Positions 42,017 to 56,200 are shown, counted from the stretch's first letter. The stretch is DNA of 64,000 bases from Methanoregulaceae archaeon (GCA_020850325.1 JADZEW010000035.1:1-64000), one strand, 5' to 3'. Notes: generated by a model not told the origin, from the letters alone. Numbers and translations: made by a program.

Positions 42017-42045
42017 GAGGGCGGCGGCTCATGTCCACCGCCCTC
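42017..42045 (-). terminator. Terminator hairpin after rpoC
   Basis: GAGGGCGG (42017-42024) pairs with CCGCCCTC (42038-42045). On the minus strand it follows the rpoC stop by 27 nt and is followed by GTTCTGTTT. Confidence 0.7.
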
Positions 42046-42072
42046 GAGCGCACACGTCGTAGCGTCGCGTCG

Positions 42073-46782
<4,710 letters not shown>

Positions 46783-46879
46783 AATGGGTTCTGAGCCGAC
46801 CCTGATCGTTCCACGGAGCAACCGACAATAGGTTCATCGAATCTGGTTGCGGGGGAAAGGCAGGGGCGCGCGAACCTCC

Positions 46880-46909
46880 ATATTACCCTCGTCAGACGCC
46901 CGGTATCAA
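46880..46909 (-). promoter_or_regulatory. Promoter of rpoC
   Basis: On the minus strand, TTGATA (46904-46909), an 18-nt spacer and TAATAT (46880-46885). Start of transcription near 46873 would give a leader of about 90 nt before ATG 46782. Confidence 0.65.
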
Positions 46910-46936
46910 CCGTTTGCCAAGGGATTTTCGGGAATC

Positions 46937-47380
46937 TCAGGATTCGAGCGACTCGACGTCAGCTTGATCTTTGATTCGTCCTGAGGCACGCTTGTTCCGG
47001 ATCAGGTCCTTGCGTGAGATGAAGGCAACGCGAACATCTCCCAGAACTCCGATCACCCGTCGGGACCAGGCTTCCTCAAAGTTGACACCGTCAATGTGGT
47101 TCAGCACATCGATCCGCAGGGGCAATCTTCCCATCATGAGAACTTTGTGCGACCGTTGAAAGTCCTCCACAGGTGGGAGTTGCTGCCCAAATCCGAACTC
47201 AACGAGGGCACTGAACAACCGTTCTACGTTCTCGCGCCCGGCTCCCACGAAACAGTCAAGATAACCGGTCATACGCGGATGTCCGTGTAAGGCCAACGCG
47301 TGGGCACCTACGATGAGGAACTCAACGCTGTGGGAGTTCAGCAACCGTAAGAACTCGCTCCAATCGGGATGCAAATCCAT
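46937..47380 (-). CDS. Nucleotidyltransferase-fold protein, degenerate active site
   Basis: The 147-residue protein has the MNT/AbiEii-like nucleotidyltransferase pattern: FLIVGAHALALHGHPRMTG, then FGFG, LPLRIDVLNHIDGV, and KRASGRIKDQADVESL. Family members read TGDxD at the metal site. Here it is TGYLDCF (39-44), so the first catalytic Asp is Tyr (Y40) while D42 is kept. It overlaps the end of the small gene at 47322 by 59 nt, a layout seen in two-gene units of this family. It may be an inactivated or repurposed toxin-antitoxin-type component. Confidence 0.72.
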   Translation of the reverse strand: MDLHPDWSEFLRLLNSHSVEFLIVGAHALALHGHPRMTGYLDCFVGAGRENVERLFSALVEFGFGQQLPPVEDFQRSHKVLMMGRLPLRIDVLNHIDGVNFEEAWSRRVIGVLGDVRVAFISRKDLIRNKRASGRIKDQADVESLES

Positions 47381-47501
47381 AGTAGTTCTTGATCAGCGTT
47401 GCCTGAATCTCCAGCCTCTCCTGAGGCGTGAGGGAGGCATAGAACTCGCGGTCGCGCCGGTCGGCCTCTTCCGGCGTCAGGTACTCGATCACCCGCTCCA
47501 T
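47322..47501 (-). CDS. Small protein paired with the nucleotidyltransferase
   Basis: The 59-residue protein begins MERVIEYLTPEEADRRD. It contains REFYASLTPQERLEIQATL and ends LERVLTVAELPQR. The ASLTPxxRL pattern with a preceding acidic helix matches small proteins often encoded just before such nucleotidyltransferases. It lies upstream of, and overlaps, the 46937-47380 gene, so translation is probably coupled. The function is unknown; an antitoxin- or adaptor-like role is only a guess. The longer frame (to 47579) would overlap the divergent secreted-protein start region. Confidence 0.6.
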   Translation of the reverse strand: MERVIEYLTPEEADRRDREFYASLTPQERLEIQATLIKNYYGFASRLERVLTVAELPQR

Positions 47502-47593
47502 TCTCGGCGCTTCATCCAACGATCTTATCTTACCGACAACCGGTGGTCTTGCCGGGAGCATCGACTTCGCGCCCGCCAACCATCTCTATAGCG

Positions 47594-48013
47594 ATGCGGT
47601 ACTCGAGATTTCTGTTTGGCGCGGCCTTTGTCGCCGCTGTGATGGCTGGCCAAGCCGCCACGAAAAGCGTGGTCGGTGTCTGGAAGCCTGGGATCCAACA
47701 CGGCAAACTCAGTCCCAGCGAGGCCAAGACGGTCCGCGCCGCCAAAGCGCGAATCGCTACTGGCTCGCTGAAGTTGCACAAGGACAAGACCTTCGGCTCG
47801 GTCTTGCTCGGACAAGTCATGTTCGGCACCTACACCTACGATGGCAAAGTGGTGACGCTCACCGTGAAGGAAATGGTCGGCAAGACCGAGAAAGAGGTGG
47901 CCAAGATGCCCGCCTCCACCCGGATCGCCAAGCTCATGTGGAAGGGCGACAAACTCTATTCCCTCCCCCTCACGGGCAGCAAGCCACAGGTCGTCTGGAA
48001 GAAGGTCGGCTAG
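47594..48013 (+). CDS. Uncharacterised secreted protein
   Basis: The 139-residue protein has a signal peptide (MRYSRFLFGAAFVAAVMAGQAA). A small beta-rich domain follows: VVGVWKPG, GSLKLHKDKTFGSV, FGTYTYDGKVVTLTVKEM and KLMWKGDKLYSL. The strand order and the opening VGxW resemble lipocalin-like domains, but the match is weak. Its last codons overlap the convergent metallophosphoesterase through a shared CTAG. Confidence 0.7.
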   Translation: MRYSRFLFGAAFVAAVMAGQAATKSVVGVWKPGIQHGKLSPSEAKTVRAAKARIATGSLKLHKDKTFGSVLLGQVMFGTYTYDGKVVTLTVKEMVGKTEKEVAKMPASTRIAKLMWKGDKLYSLPLTGSKPQVVWKKVG

Positions 48014-48825
48014 CCCGAGACCAACCGAAGAATCGACACCTCAGGCAAGACCCCGAGTCTCGCGGGCGGGCCGGTGGTGCCGACACCCCGTGACACATAA
48101 AGCGGCGTCGGCGCATTCGGGAAGAATCCCTCGACGTACTTCTCCCCGTTACGAGTAGTCATCGGTGTCCATCCCCAGGGGAAGCGCCATTGGCCGCCGT
48201 GGCTGTGGCCGGCGATCATCAGGTCCGCTCCGGCAGGGAGCAGATCCACCGCGTCGGGTTCATGCCACAGCACCACTACCGGATCATCTTCGAGCAGCGC
48301 CTCGGACAGCGGTCCACCCGGGTTCGCTTGTTGAGCATTCAGCGAGTCGATGCCCACCCAGTTAATCCCAGCGTGGCCGTAGACCTCATTGCGCAGATAT
48401 CGAATGTTGAGTTCGTCGAGGATCGGCGCGAGTAACGACGCATCGCCCCCCCAATACTCGTGGTTGCCGGGAATGGCGATCGCCGAGCCGCCCATGAGCA
48501 GCAGCGGCTCCAGCACGGCTTCCAGCAACCACGGGGACTCTGGCAACCAATGGCCCACTAGGTCACCAGGAAGAACCACCATATCTGGATTCTCGTCCAG
48601 CGCGAGTTCGACCGCACGGCGGGCCAGCTCGACCGAGTACTCATCGCGAACGTGCAGGTCGGCAAGTACGGCGATGGTATAGCCATCGAGCCGGCGAGGC
48701 CACCTTGGAAGCCGCAAGGTGCGGCGCTCGACGGTCAGACGCTTCGCCTCGACCAACGCCCCATAGGCCAGCCATCCGATGCCGACCGCGCCCAGACCGA
48801 GCCCGAGCCCTAGGAGTTTCTTCAA
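48010..48825 (-). CDS. Membrane-anchored metallophosphoesterase (YkuE-like)
   Basis: The 271-residue protein has one N-terminal membrane helix (about 3-24). The calcineurin-type motifs are LADLHV, LPGDLVGH, PGNHEYW, WHEPD and GHSHGG, which bind two metal ions. YkuE- and LpxG-like members act on lipid or nucleotide phosphates at the membrane. ATG 48825 overlaps the stop of the upstream paralog (ATGA). It is clearly a duplicate of that gene; both keep GVGTTGP near the C-terminus. Confidence 0.9.
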   Translation of the reverse strand: MKKLLGLGLGLGAVGIGWLAYGALVEAKRLTVERRTLRLPRWPRRLDGYTIAVLADLHVRDEYSVELARRAVELALDENPDMVVLPGDLVGHWLPESPWLLEAVLEPLLLMGGSAIAIPGNHEYWGGDASLLAPILDELNIRYLRNEVYGHAGINWVGIDSLNAQQANPGGPLSEALLEDDPVVVLWHEPDAVDLLPAGADLMIAGHSHGGQWRFPWGWTPMTTRNGEKYVEGFFPNAPTPLYVSRGVGTTGPPARLGVLPEVSILRLVSG

Positions 48826-49643
48826 GCCGCCCCTCTCAGGGTTAGCACGCTTACTTCGGGAGCGCAGAACACGCGGAAGTCAGGGCCAGTCGTTCCTACG
48901 CCCCTAGTGACGAACACGGGCACCCGCGCCTTCCGATAGAAACCGGCGGTGTAGTCCCTTGCACCAAACGGAGTGTAGAGCGGGGCTCCGAATGGCAGAC
49001 AAACCTGGCCGCCATGGCTGTGCCCGGAGATCTGCAGGCTGACGTGATCGGGCATCTCGCGAACGAAATCAGGCTCGTGAAACACCGAAATGATCGATGG
49101 AGAAACCCGACCTTTCGGAAAGAAGTCCATGCGCTGCCGTCCCTCGATCGCATCGTCGATTCCGGCCAAGGTTACGCCTTCAACTTCAAACAAATCGTTG
49201 CGGAGCATGCGCACTGGGCTGCGGCTGAACTCCTCCAGCAGCGGGCGGGCGGCGCCCGACCAGTAGTCGTGATTGCCCATCACCGCCACGACTGGGCAGC
49301 GAGCCTCGCGAAACTCGGCCAGAAACGTTGCGACATTCTGCACGATGCTTGGGTGCCGAAGGTCCAGGTAGTCGCCACCCAAGATGATCACGTCGGGTTC
49401 GGCAGAAATCGCCAGCCGCGCGGCTTCGCGCGCCCGCTGCAACTTTGCCGCACTGTTCATGTGCAAATCCGATAGGAAGGCAAGTCGGAACCCATCAGCG
49501 GACCAGTTAGGCAGAGTCAGCGTCCGCGCGTTCAACTCCACATGGTGCGCGTAGCTTTTTGCGATGGAGGGAGAAGCCGAGCCCGCAATCAGGCCCGCGC
49601 CCAATGCGCGCAGCACGGATCGGCGTGAAACGGTCTTCGGCAC
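48822..49643 (-). CDS. Tat-exported metallophosphoesterase, paralog
   Basis: The 273-residue protein has a twin-arginine signal (SRRSVLRALGAGLIAGSAS). The same motif set as its neighbour follows: LSDLHM, LGGDYLD, MGNHDYW, FHEPD and GHSHGG. It should act outside the cytoplasmic membrane. It is first in a two-gene unit with 48010-48825, overlapping by 4 nt. The start is GTG 49643, with GAAGGA just before it. The two copies differ in membrane targeting (Tat versus an N-terminal anchor). Confidence 0.9.
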   Translation of the reverse strand: MPKTVSRRSVLRALGAGLIAGSASPSIAKSYAHHVELNARTLTLPNWSADGFRLAFLSDLHMNSAAKLQRAREAARLAISAEPDVIILGGDYLDLRHPSIVQNVATFLAEFREARCPVVAVMGNHDYWSGAARPLLEEFSRSPVRMLRNDLFEVEGVTLAGIDDAIEGRQRMDFFPKGRVSPSIISVFHEPDFVREMPDHVSLQISGHSHGGQVCLPFGAPLYTPFGARDYTAGFYRKARVPVFVTRGVGTTGPDFRVFCAPEVSVLTLRGAA

Positions 49644-49690
49644 TCCTTCAGGATACCGCCCTTAGGTTCACTTTCCGGTCCTTTGGCCCT

Positions 49691-51352
49691 CTATCGCGCT
49701 AGCAGATCCCGCGCATTGGCCAAGGCCGACTCGCTGACATCCTCGCCCGCCAGCATCCGCGCGATCTCTTCGACCCGCTCCGAGCCCTCTAGCCCGCGAA
49801 CGTGAGTGAGTACGCGGCCGTCGCGCTCTTGCTTCTCGATGCGAAAGTGGGTTGTCGCACGGCTCGCGATCTGCGGCAGGTGGCTGATCGCCAGAACCTG
49901 ATAGTGCTCTGCGAGAGCCTCCAGTTTCCGCGCGACGACCGCGGCTGCCCGCCCACTCAGCCCCGCATCGACCTCGTCGAAGATCAGCGTCGGCACTCCC
50001 GCTCGTCCTGCCAGAGCCGTCTTGATCGCCAGCATCACCCTTGACACTTCCCCGCCGCTGGCGATCTTCGCGAGGGGACGCTCCGGCTCGCCAGGATTGG
50101 CCGAAAAGAAGAACTCGATGGCGTCCGCCCCATCGGCATCCGCCGGGCGCTCGCCGATCCGCACTTCGAAGCGCGCCTTCTCCATCGCCAAGTCGTGCAG
50201 CTGCTCGGCCACGCGTTCGGCAAACTCACCCGAACGAGCCTGGCGAGCGGCGGTCAAGGCAGCAGCTGCCGCCCTCAGCCGCTCCTCCGCCACCAGGGCT
50301 TCCCGCTCCAGCTTTTCGATGCTCTGCTCATGATCGGTCAGCAGTTCCAGTTCGCGCTCCGCCTCCGCGAGAAACTCGAGCACGGCCGCCTCGTCCTCGC
50401 CGTACTTGCGCCGCAGTCGCCGCAGGAGATCGAGCCGCTCTGCGGTCGCCTCGAGCAAGCCCGGCTCGACCTCTAGGCGGTCGCCGTAGGCGCGGAGCGA
50501 CCGGATGGCCTCATCGAGCCCAACCCAGGCCGAGCGCACGGTCTCGGCGATCGGCTCCAGATCGGGATCAAAGCGCTGGACCGACTCCAGACTGCGCAGA
50601 CTTCCGCCAGCCAAGTCCAGCGCGCACCGCTCCTGCTCGGCCAGTTGATCCAGCGCTCCGTAAACCGCTTCCGCAAGCTTCTCGGCATGCTGCAGTCGAC
50701 TCAGCCTCGCTTCCAGCTCCTCAAACTCTCCGACAAGCGGCTCGGCCTGGCGGATTTCGTCCACTTGGAACCGCAGCATGTCGATGCGTTGCTCGCGCTC
50801 GCGTAACCCGCGCTGCAAGGCGGCCAGGTCTTGCTTCGCCTCGGACCACGCACGAAACGCGCCCGCCACCTGCTGCTTCAGCTGGGGAACCGGCTCGCCG
50901 ATCCAGCCGTCGAGGAACTCCCCGTGCCGGTCAGGATGCAGCAGGCTCTGGTGATCGTGCTGGCCGTGCAGGTCCACGAGTCGCTGCCCCAGCTTTTTCA
51001 GTGCCGATACCGGAGTCAGCTTGCCGCCGACTCGACAGTTCGAGCGCCCTTCCGCCGAGACTTCACGCTGAACGTAAAGCAACCCATCTTCGAGGTCTAG
51101 CCCTTGCTCGGCCGCAAGCGCGCGAAGATCAGCGTGATTCGAGAAATCGAACACGGCCGAAACCACCGCCCGTGCCGCACCCGAGCGCACCAAGTCCGAG
51201 TCGGCTCGCTCGCCGAGCACCAGTTCGATCGCATCGATCAGCAACGACTTGCCGGCGCCGGTCTCCCCGGTGAGCACCGTGAACCCCGGCCCGAAGCGCA
51301 GTTGAGACCGCTCGATAATGGCAACGTTCTCGACCGAAAGCTCGACAATCAT
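49691..51352 (-). CDS. recN: DNA repair protein RecN
   Basis: The 553-residue SMC-like ATPase begins MIVELSVENVAIIERSQLRF. Walker A is LTGETGAGKSLLIDAI, a long coiled coil spans about 150-370, and SGGEVSRVMLAIKTAL (ABC signature) leads to LIFDEVDAGLSGRAA (Walker B). It helps hold and repair double-strand breaks. Length is typical. The gene lies 15 bp after the AAA ATPase gene on the same strand and may be co-transcribed. Confidence 0.96.
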   Translation of the reverse strand: MIVELSVENVAIIERSQLRFGPGFTVLTGETGAGKSLLIDAIELVLGERADSDLVRSGAARAVVSAVFDFSNHADLRALAAEQGLDLEDGLLYVQREVSAEGRSNCRVGGKLTPVSALKKLGQRLVDLHGQHDHQSLLHPDRHGEFLDGWIGEPVPQLKQQVAGAFRAWSEAKQDLAALQRGLREREQRIDMLRFQVDEIRQAEPLVGEFEELEARLSRLQHAEKLAEAVYGALDQLAEQERCALDLAGGSLRSLESVQRFDPDLEPIAETVRSAWVGLDEAIRSLRAYGDRLEVEPGLLEATAERLDLLRRLRRKYGEDEAAVLEFLAEAERELELLTDHEQSIEKLEREALVAEERLRAAAAALTAARQARSGEFAERVAEQLHDLAMEKARFEVRIGERPADADGADAIEFFFSANPGEPERPLAKIASGGEVSRVMLAIKTALAGRAGVPTLIFDEVDAGLSGRAAAVVARKLEALAEHYQVLAISHLPQIASRATTHFRIEKQERDGRVLTHVRGLEGSERVEEIARMLAGEDVSESALANARDLLAR

Positions 51353-51367
51353 GGCTTGCTGCGGGCG

Positions 51368-52870
51368 CTAATCCCCCTTTCGGTCACTCGCCGGGCGAGT
51401 TCGCTGGGCCGCCCAGTGGCGCAGCTCGTCGATCTCTTCCCGCATCATCACGCTAAGCGGAACGACCGCCCTCGCTTCGCCAAGGAGATCGTCTTGCGAC
51501 AGCTCGCGGCCCGCGTCGAACGCCGGATAAAGCGCGCCGACCACAATCTGCTCGATCTCCGCTCCGCTGTAACCCTTCGTCGCCGCCGCCAGCGCCTGCA
51601 ACTCGTACGCTTTGGGGTCTCGCCCTCGCTTCTTCAGGTGGATTTCGAAGATCTGTACGCGCTCATCGGCGTCGGGAAGGTCGACGAAGAAGATCTCGTC
51701 GAAGCGTCCCTTTCTCAGCATTTCCGGCGGAAGCGCCGACACGTCGTTCGCGGTTGCTACGAGGAACACGGGCTTGGTCTTCTCCTGCATCCAGGTGAGG
51801 AACGTCGCAAAGACGCGGGCGGTCGTACCGCTGTCGCTGACACCCGAGCCGCCAACGCCAGCGAATCCCTTCTCAAGCTCATCGGCCCACAAGATACACG
51901 GCGCGACCGACTCCGCAACGCGGATCGCCTTGCGAATGTTCTCCTCGCTCTGGCCGACCAACGAGCCAAAGATGCGGCCGACGTCCAGCTTCAGCATCGG
52001 CAAGGCCCACTCGGCGGCCACCGCCTTTGCGAGGAGCGACTTTCCGCAACCCTGCACTCCGAGCAGCAAGATGCCCTTGGGCGCGGGAATTCCGAACTTC
52101 TTGGCCTTGTCGGTAAATGCGTCTGTGCGCTTCTCAAGCCAGTCTTTGAGCAGTTCCATGCCGCCCACGTCGGTCATCTTGTTTTGGGTCGGGTAGTACT
52201 CCAGCAGACCGGACTTGCGCACGATTTGCTTCTTCTCTTCGAGCACAACCTCGACGTCGAACTTCTTCTTTTCAACGAGGCTGCGCGCAAACACCGACTC
52301 AACTTCATCCAAGGTGAGCCCTTGCGCCGACTTGATTATGATCTCCTTCTCACGAGGCTTCATCTTGGTGGTGACGTTCGGGTTCTCCTTTACCGCGGTG
52401 ATGCACTTGTCGAGGGTCTCTTCAATGTCTTTCGCGGTCGGCAGCGGAAACTCGACGACGGTCACGTCCTTCTCGAGTTCGGTGGGTAAGACCAGGGTGG
52501 GGCCAAGCAGGATGAGCGTCTGAGAGCGACCGCGCAACCGCAAAGCGAGGTCGCGCATGAGGCGGATCACCCGCGGGTCCTTCATGTACGGGTGGAAATC
52601 CTTGAGGAGGAACACCGTGAACTCGGCGGCCTCGTAGATTAGGGCCAGGGCTTCGAGCTCGCCGGGGAGCGTGGTGGGCTTCGCGGGCCCACTCGTGCGA
52701 GTGACCGGCGGCTTCATGCCCTGAGTGAGCGTCCACGTGTGTAGCGTGCGGTTGAGGCCCTTGGCCAACTGCCCGAGCTGCTCCTCGACGCGCCGCTCCT
52801 CCCAGGAGACGAGGTAGAGGATCGGATACTTGGCCCGGATCAGGACATCGATTTCAGCAGCGGCGGTCAC
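51368..52870 (-). CDS. AAA+ ATPase, Ycf46-like
   Basis: The 500-residue protein has a non-catalytic N-terminal half that includes FTVFLLKDFHPYMKD and ends with LLEYYPTQ. The AAA+ domain follows: LLGVQGCGKSLLAKAVA (Walker A), ILWADELEKGFAG (Walker B), a glycine-rich loop with GVSDSGTTARVF, and ATANDVSALPPEMLRKGRFD with the arginine finger. This matches the Ycf46 family known from cyanobacteria and plastids, linked there to inorganic carbon use. The start is GTG 52870, and TACAAT 6 nt upstream (52877-52882) suggests a leaderless message. Confidence 0.88.
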   Translation of the reverse strand: MTAAAEIDVLIRAKYPILYLVSWEERRVEEQLGQLAKGLNRTLHTWTLTQGMKPPVTRTSGPAKPTTLPGELEALALIYEAAEFTVFLLKDFHPYMKDPRVIRLMRDLALRLRGRSQTLILLGPTLVLPTELEKDVTVVEFPLPTAKDIEETLDKCITAVKENPNVTTKMKPREKEIIIKSAQGLTLDEVESVFARSLVEKKKFDVEVVLEEKKQIVRKSGLLEYYPTQNKMTDVGGMELLKDWLEKRTDAFTDKAKKFGIPAPKGILLLGVQGCGKSLLAKAVAAEWALPMLKLDVGRIFGSLVGQSEENIRKAIRVAESVAPCILWADELEKGFAGVGGSGVSDSGTTARVFATFLTWMQEKTKPVFLVATANDVSALPPEMLRKGRFDEIFFVDLPDADERVQIFEIHLKKRGRDPKAYELQALAAATKGYSGAEIEQIVVGALYPAFDAGRELSQDDLLGEARAVVPLSVMMREEIDELRHWAAQRTRPASDRKGD

Positions 52871-52963
52871 GGGTGTATTGTAGCTGGTGAGCCTGCTTCG
52901 CGCGGGCGGTTTGCCCTAGAGCGTTGGGGCACGGGGATCGGGGTCGGCTAACATAGCATCGTA

Positions 52964-55900
52964 ATGGTGATGCTTCCTCTCATGCTCCTTGCTGGGCAAG
53001 CCGATTTCGATGCCGGGCCAAATCCCTTGCTGCTTCAACAGCCGACGCTCAGTGCGACTAAGATCGTTTTTAAGTTCGCGGGGGACCTCTGGTGGGTTCC
53101 GCGGTCGGGCGGTGACGCCGTCCGTTTGACTTCGTCGCCGGGCATCGAATCGGAGCCCATCTTCTCTCCCGACGGCTCGACGATCGCCTTTACTGGCCAA
53201 TACGATGGGAATACGGACATCTTCACGGTGTCGGCTGACGGCGGTATTCCGAAGCGCATCACCTATCACCCCGACCAGGACCGCGCGCTTGGCTGGACTC
53301 CCGACGGGAAGTCCATCGTCATGGCCTCGGGCAAGCTGTCCGCCATTCCCGCGCCCCGCATGTTCACGGTCAATGCGAATGGCGGCGTGCCTAAGCCGCT
53401 GCCCTTCCCCATGGGCACGATGGCGTCATTCTCGCCCGATGGACAGCAACTCGCCTACGTGGCTGGATTCAAGTGGCAAGACGCTTGGAAGCGATACCGA
53501 GGTGGCCAGGCCTACGCGATTTGGATTGCCCGAATGTCGGACTCCAAGGTCTACGAAATCCCGCGCAAGGGTTGGAACGACGAGCAGCCAATGTGGGTCG
53601 GCAACAAGGTGTTCTACTTGTCGGATCCCAAGGGGCCGGTCGGGCTATTCAGCTACGACGTGAACACCAAGAAGGTCGCCGAGGAAGTTGCCGGTAAGGG
53701 GTTCGACATCAAGTCGGCCTCTGCGGGCCCAGGCGCGATTGTCTACGAGAAACTCGGGTCGATCCACCTGTTTGACCTGAACACTCGGCAAAGCACCCGC
53801 GTAAACATCGACGTGAAGGGCGATTTCCCCGAAGTTCGGCCCGCTTTCAAAGACTTGCGGACCAGCATTACCGGAGCTGCGATCTCGCCGAGCGGACAGC
53901 GGGCGCTGGTTGCGGCCCGCGGATGGGTCATGACCGTCCCCGCCGCCAAGGGAGACGCGCGTCTCGTCGCCGAACAGCAAGGCGTCCATCGACGCGACCC
54001 GTCGTGGTCGCCCGATGGAAAGACGATCGCGTTCATCACCGATCAAGCAGGAAAGCAGCAGCTTGCCCTGACCGATGCGGCAACGGGAACGCAGAAGTTG
54101 CTCGACCTCGGCGCGTCGCCAGCCTACTACTACGGTCCCTCGTGGTCGCCCGACTCGTCGAAGGTCGCCTACACCGACAACCGGAACAAGCTTTGGTCGA
54201 TCGATATCGCGACTGGCAAGAACACCGAGATCGACCAAGCCGTCTACACCGACCCGAACGTGGACATCCGACCGCGATGGTCGCCGGATTCCAAATGGAT
54301 CACCTGGGCGAGAGACCTCGACAGCCACATGCAAGCCGTTTTCCTTTACAACCTGGAAACGGGCACGAAGACGCAGATCACGGACGGCCTTTCGAACGCG
54401 AAGAGCCCCATCTTCGATCGCGACGGAAAGCACCTGTACTTCTTCGCCAGCACGAACACCGGCCCGGCCGCGAGCTGGCTGGATATGACCAGCTTGACCA
54501 ATCCCATCGTGACCAGCAGCATGTACTGCGTCGTGTTGCGCAAGGATCTGCCGCACCCGCTTCAGCCTGAGAGCGACGAGGAAGGTGCTCCCAAGGCGGC
54601 ACCCGGTGCTGCGAAGGCCGAGCTGCCCAAGTTTGGGATCGACCTCGAAGACATCGACCACCGGATCATCGCGCTTCCGATGGGAGCCGCGGACTACCGG
54701 GGCTTAGAGCCAGGACCGGCGGGGAGCTTCTTTGCCCTCACCGCTCCGCCACGCGGCAGCGGCGGTGGAGGATTCGGACCGGGCGCCGGCCTCACCATCG
54801 TCAAGTGGACGATGGCGGAGCGCAAGTCGGGACCGTTTACGTCGGCATCCGGAATCTCCGTGAGCGCCGATGGGACGAAAGCGCTCTTGGCGTCTGCAGG
54901 CGGGTTCTCCATCGTCAGCACGATGATGCCGCCGCAACCCGGTCAGGGCGCACTCGACCTGACCGGACTCAAGGTCAAGGTCGACCCGAAGACCGAGTGG
55001 AAGTCGATCTTCAACGAGATCTGGCACAACGAGCCGATCCTGTTCTATGCCGCTAACCTGCATGGAATCGACGCAGAAGCCATGCGGAAGCGGTACGCGC
55101 CGTTCCTGGCCGGAGTCGCTTCGCGAGGCGATCTGAACTACCTGTTCACCGACATGCTCGGCGAAATCGTCATCGGCCATATGTGGGCTCGGGGTGGCGA
55201 CATCCCAGGTATCACCGGCGTTCCCGGCGGACTGCTGGGTGCCGACTACTCCTTTGAGAACGGCAAGTACAAGATCACCCGCGTCTACGATGGCGAGCGG
55301 TGGAATCCGGGCTTGACCGCGCCCCTCGCTCAGCCCGGAGTCAACGCCAAGGCTGGCGAGTACATCTTCGCGATCGACGGCAAGCCCCTCGAAGACTCCA
55401 ACGACATCTATCAAATGCTCGAAGGTAAGACCGGAAAGCAGGTCAAGGTGAAGATCGGACCCAACGCCGATGGATCCGGTGCGAGAGAAGTCGTGGTCGT
55501 CCCGATCTCGAGCGAGCGCGCTCTGCGGAATCGAGCCTGGGCGGAGGATAACCGACGATACGTCACCAAGATGACGAACGGTCGAGCCGGCTACGTTCAC
55601 GTGCCCGATACCGGCGGCGGCGGCTGGACCGCGTTCCAGCGCTACTACTACGCCCAAATCGACAAGGACGGCATGGTCGTCGATGAGCGATTCAACGGCG
55701 GCGGACTCATCAACGACTACATGGTCTATGAGATGACGAAGACGCTGGATGCCGCCTTCACGCCTCGCGATGGCAAGGATTGGCCGACCCCAGGGTCCGC
55801 GATCTACGGCCCCAAGGTGATGCTCGCGAACCAGTTCGCCGGATCAGGCGGCGATATGTTCCCGTGGCTCTTCAAGCACAAGAAGATCGGCCCGGTCATC

Positions 55901-56200
55901 GGCAAGCGAACCTGGGGCGGTCTCGTCGCCTCGTTCGGATTCCCGACGGTCGACGGTGGCAATATCAACTCTCCGAACTGCGCGTTCTACAATCCGGCCA
56001 CCGGGAAGTGGGAGATCGAGGGTTACGGTGTCGATCCGGACATCGACGTCGAGATGGATCCTTTCCTTTGGCGACAAGGCAAGGATGCCCAGCTCGAAGT
56101 CGCGATCGCCGAGATCAACAAGCGGCTGGCTAACTACAAGCGTCCGACGCTGAAGCGGCCGACCAACCCGGATAAGACCAAGAGCAGCAGCGGGTTCTGA
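52964..56200 (+). CDS. Tricorn-like protease (beta-propeller, PDZ, S41)
   Basis: The 1078-residue protein has two WD40/PD40 propellers (about 25-330 and 300-560, with repeated FSPDG, WSPDGK and WSPDSS). A tricorn C1 region, a PDZ domain (about 770-850) and the C2 S41-type domain follow. S961 in QFAGSGGDMF fits the catalytic serine, and H739 in VIGHMWARGGD fits the catalytic histidine. The residue before that histidine is Gly, whereas archaeal tricorn has Ser. A short hydrophobic N-terminus (MLPLMLLAGQ) may export it. Such enzymes degrade peptides released by larger proteases. Confidence 0.9.
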   Translation: MVMLPLMLLAGQADFDAGPNPLLLQQPTLSATKIVFKFAGDLWWVPRSGGDAVRLTSSPGIESEPIFSPDGSTIAFTGQYDGNTDIFTVSADGGIPKRITYHPDQDRALGWTPDGKSIVMASGKLSAIPAPRMFTVNANGGVPKPLPFPMGTMASFSPDGQQLAYVAGFKWQDAWKRYRGGQAYAIWIARMSDSKVYEIPRKGWNDEQPMWVGNKVFYLSDPKGPVGLFSYDVNTKKVAEEVAGKGFDIKSASAGPGAIVYEKLGSIHLFDLNTRQSTRVNIDVKGDFPEVRPAFKDLRTSITGAAISPSGQRALVAARGWVMTVPAAKGDARLVAEQQGVHRRDPSWSPDGKTIAFITDQAGKQQLALTDAATGTQKLLDLGASPAYYYGPSWSPDSSKVAYTDNRNKLWSIDIATGKNTEIDQAVYTDPNVDIRPRWSPDSKWITWARDLDSHMQAVFLYNLETGTKTQITDGLSNAKSPIFDRDGKHLYFFASTNTGPAASWLDMTSLTNPIVTSSMYCVVLRKDLPHPLQPESDEEGAPKAAPGAAKAELPKFGIDLEDIDHRIIALPMGAADYRGLEPGPAGSFFALTAPPRGSGGGGFGPGAGLTIVKWTMAERKSGPFTSASGISVSADGTKALLASAGGFSIVSTMMPPQPGQGALDLTGLKVKVDPKTEWKSIFNEIWHNEPILFYAANLHGIDAEAMRKRYAPFLAGVASRGDLNYLFTDMLGEIVIGHMWARGGDIPGITGVPGGLLGADYSFENGKYKITRVYDGERWNPGLTAPLAQPGVNAKAGEYIFAIDGKPLEDSNDIYQMLEGKTGKQVKVKIGPNADGSGAREVVVVPISSERALRNRAWAEDNRRYVTKMTNGRAGYVHVPDTGGGGWTAFQRYYYAQIDKDGMVVDERFNGGGLINDYMVYEMTKTLDAAFTPRDGKDWPTPGSAIYGPKVMLANQFAGSGGDMFPWLFKHKKIGPVIGKRTWGGLVASFGFPTVDGGNINSPNCAFYNPATGKWEIEGYGVDPDIDVEMDPFLWRQGKDAQLEVAIAEINKRLANYKRPTLKRPTNPDKTKSSSGF

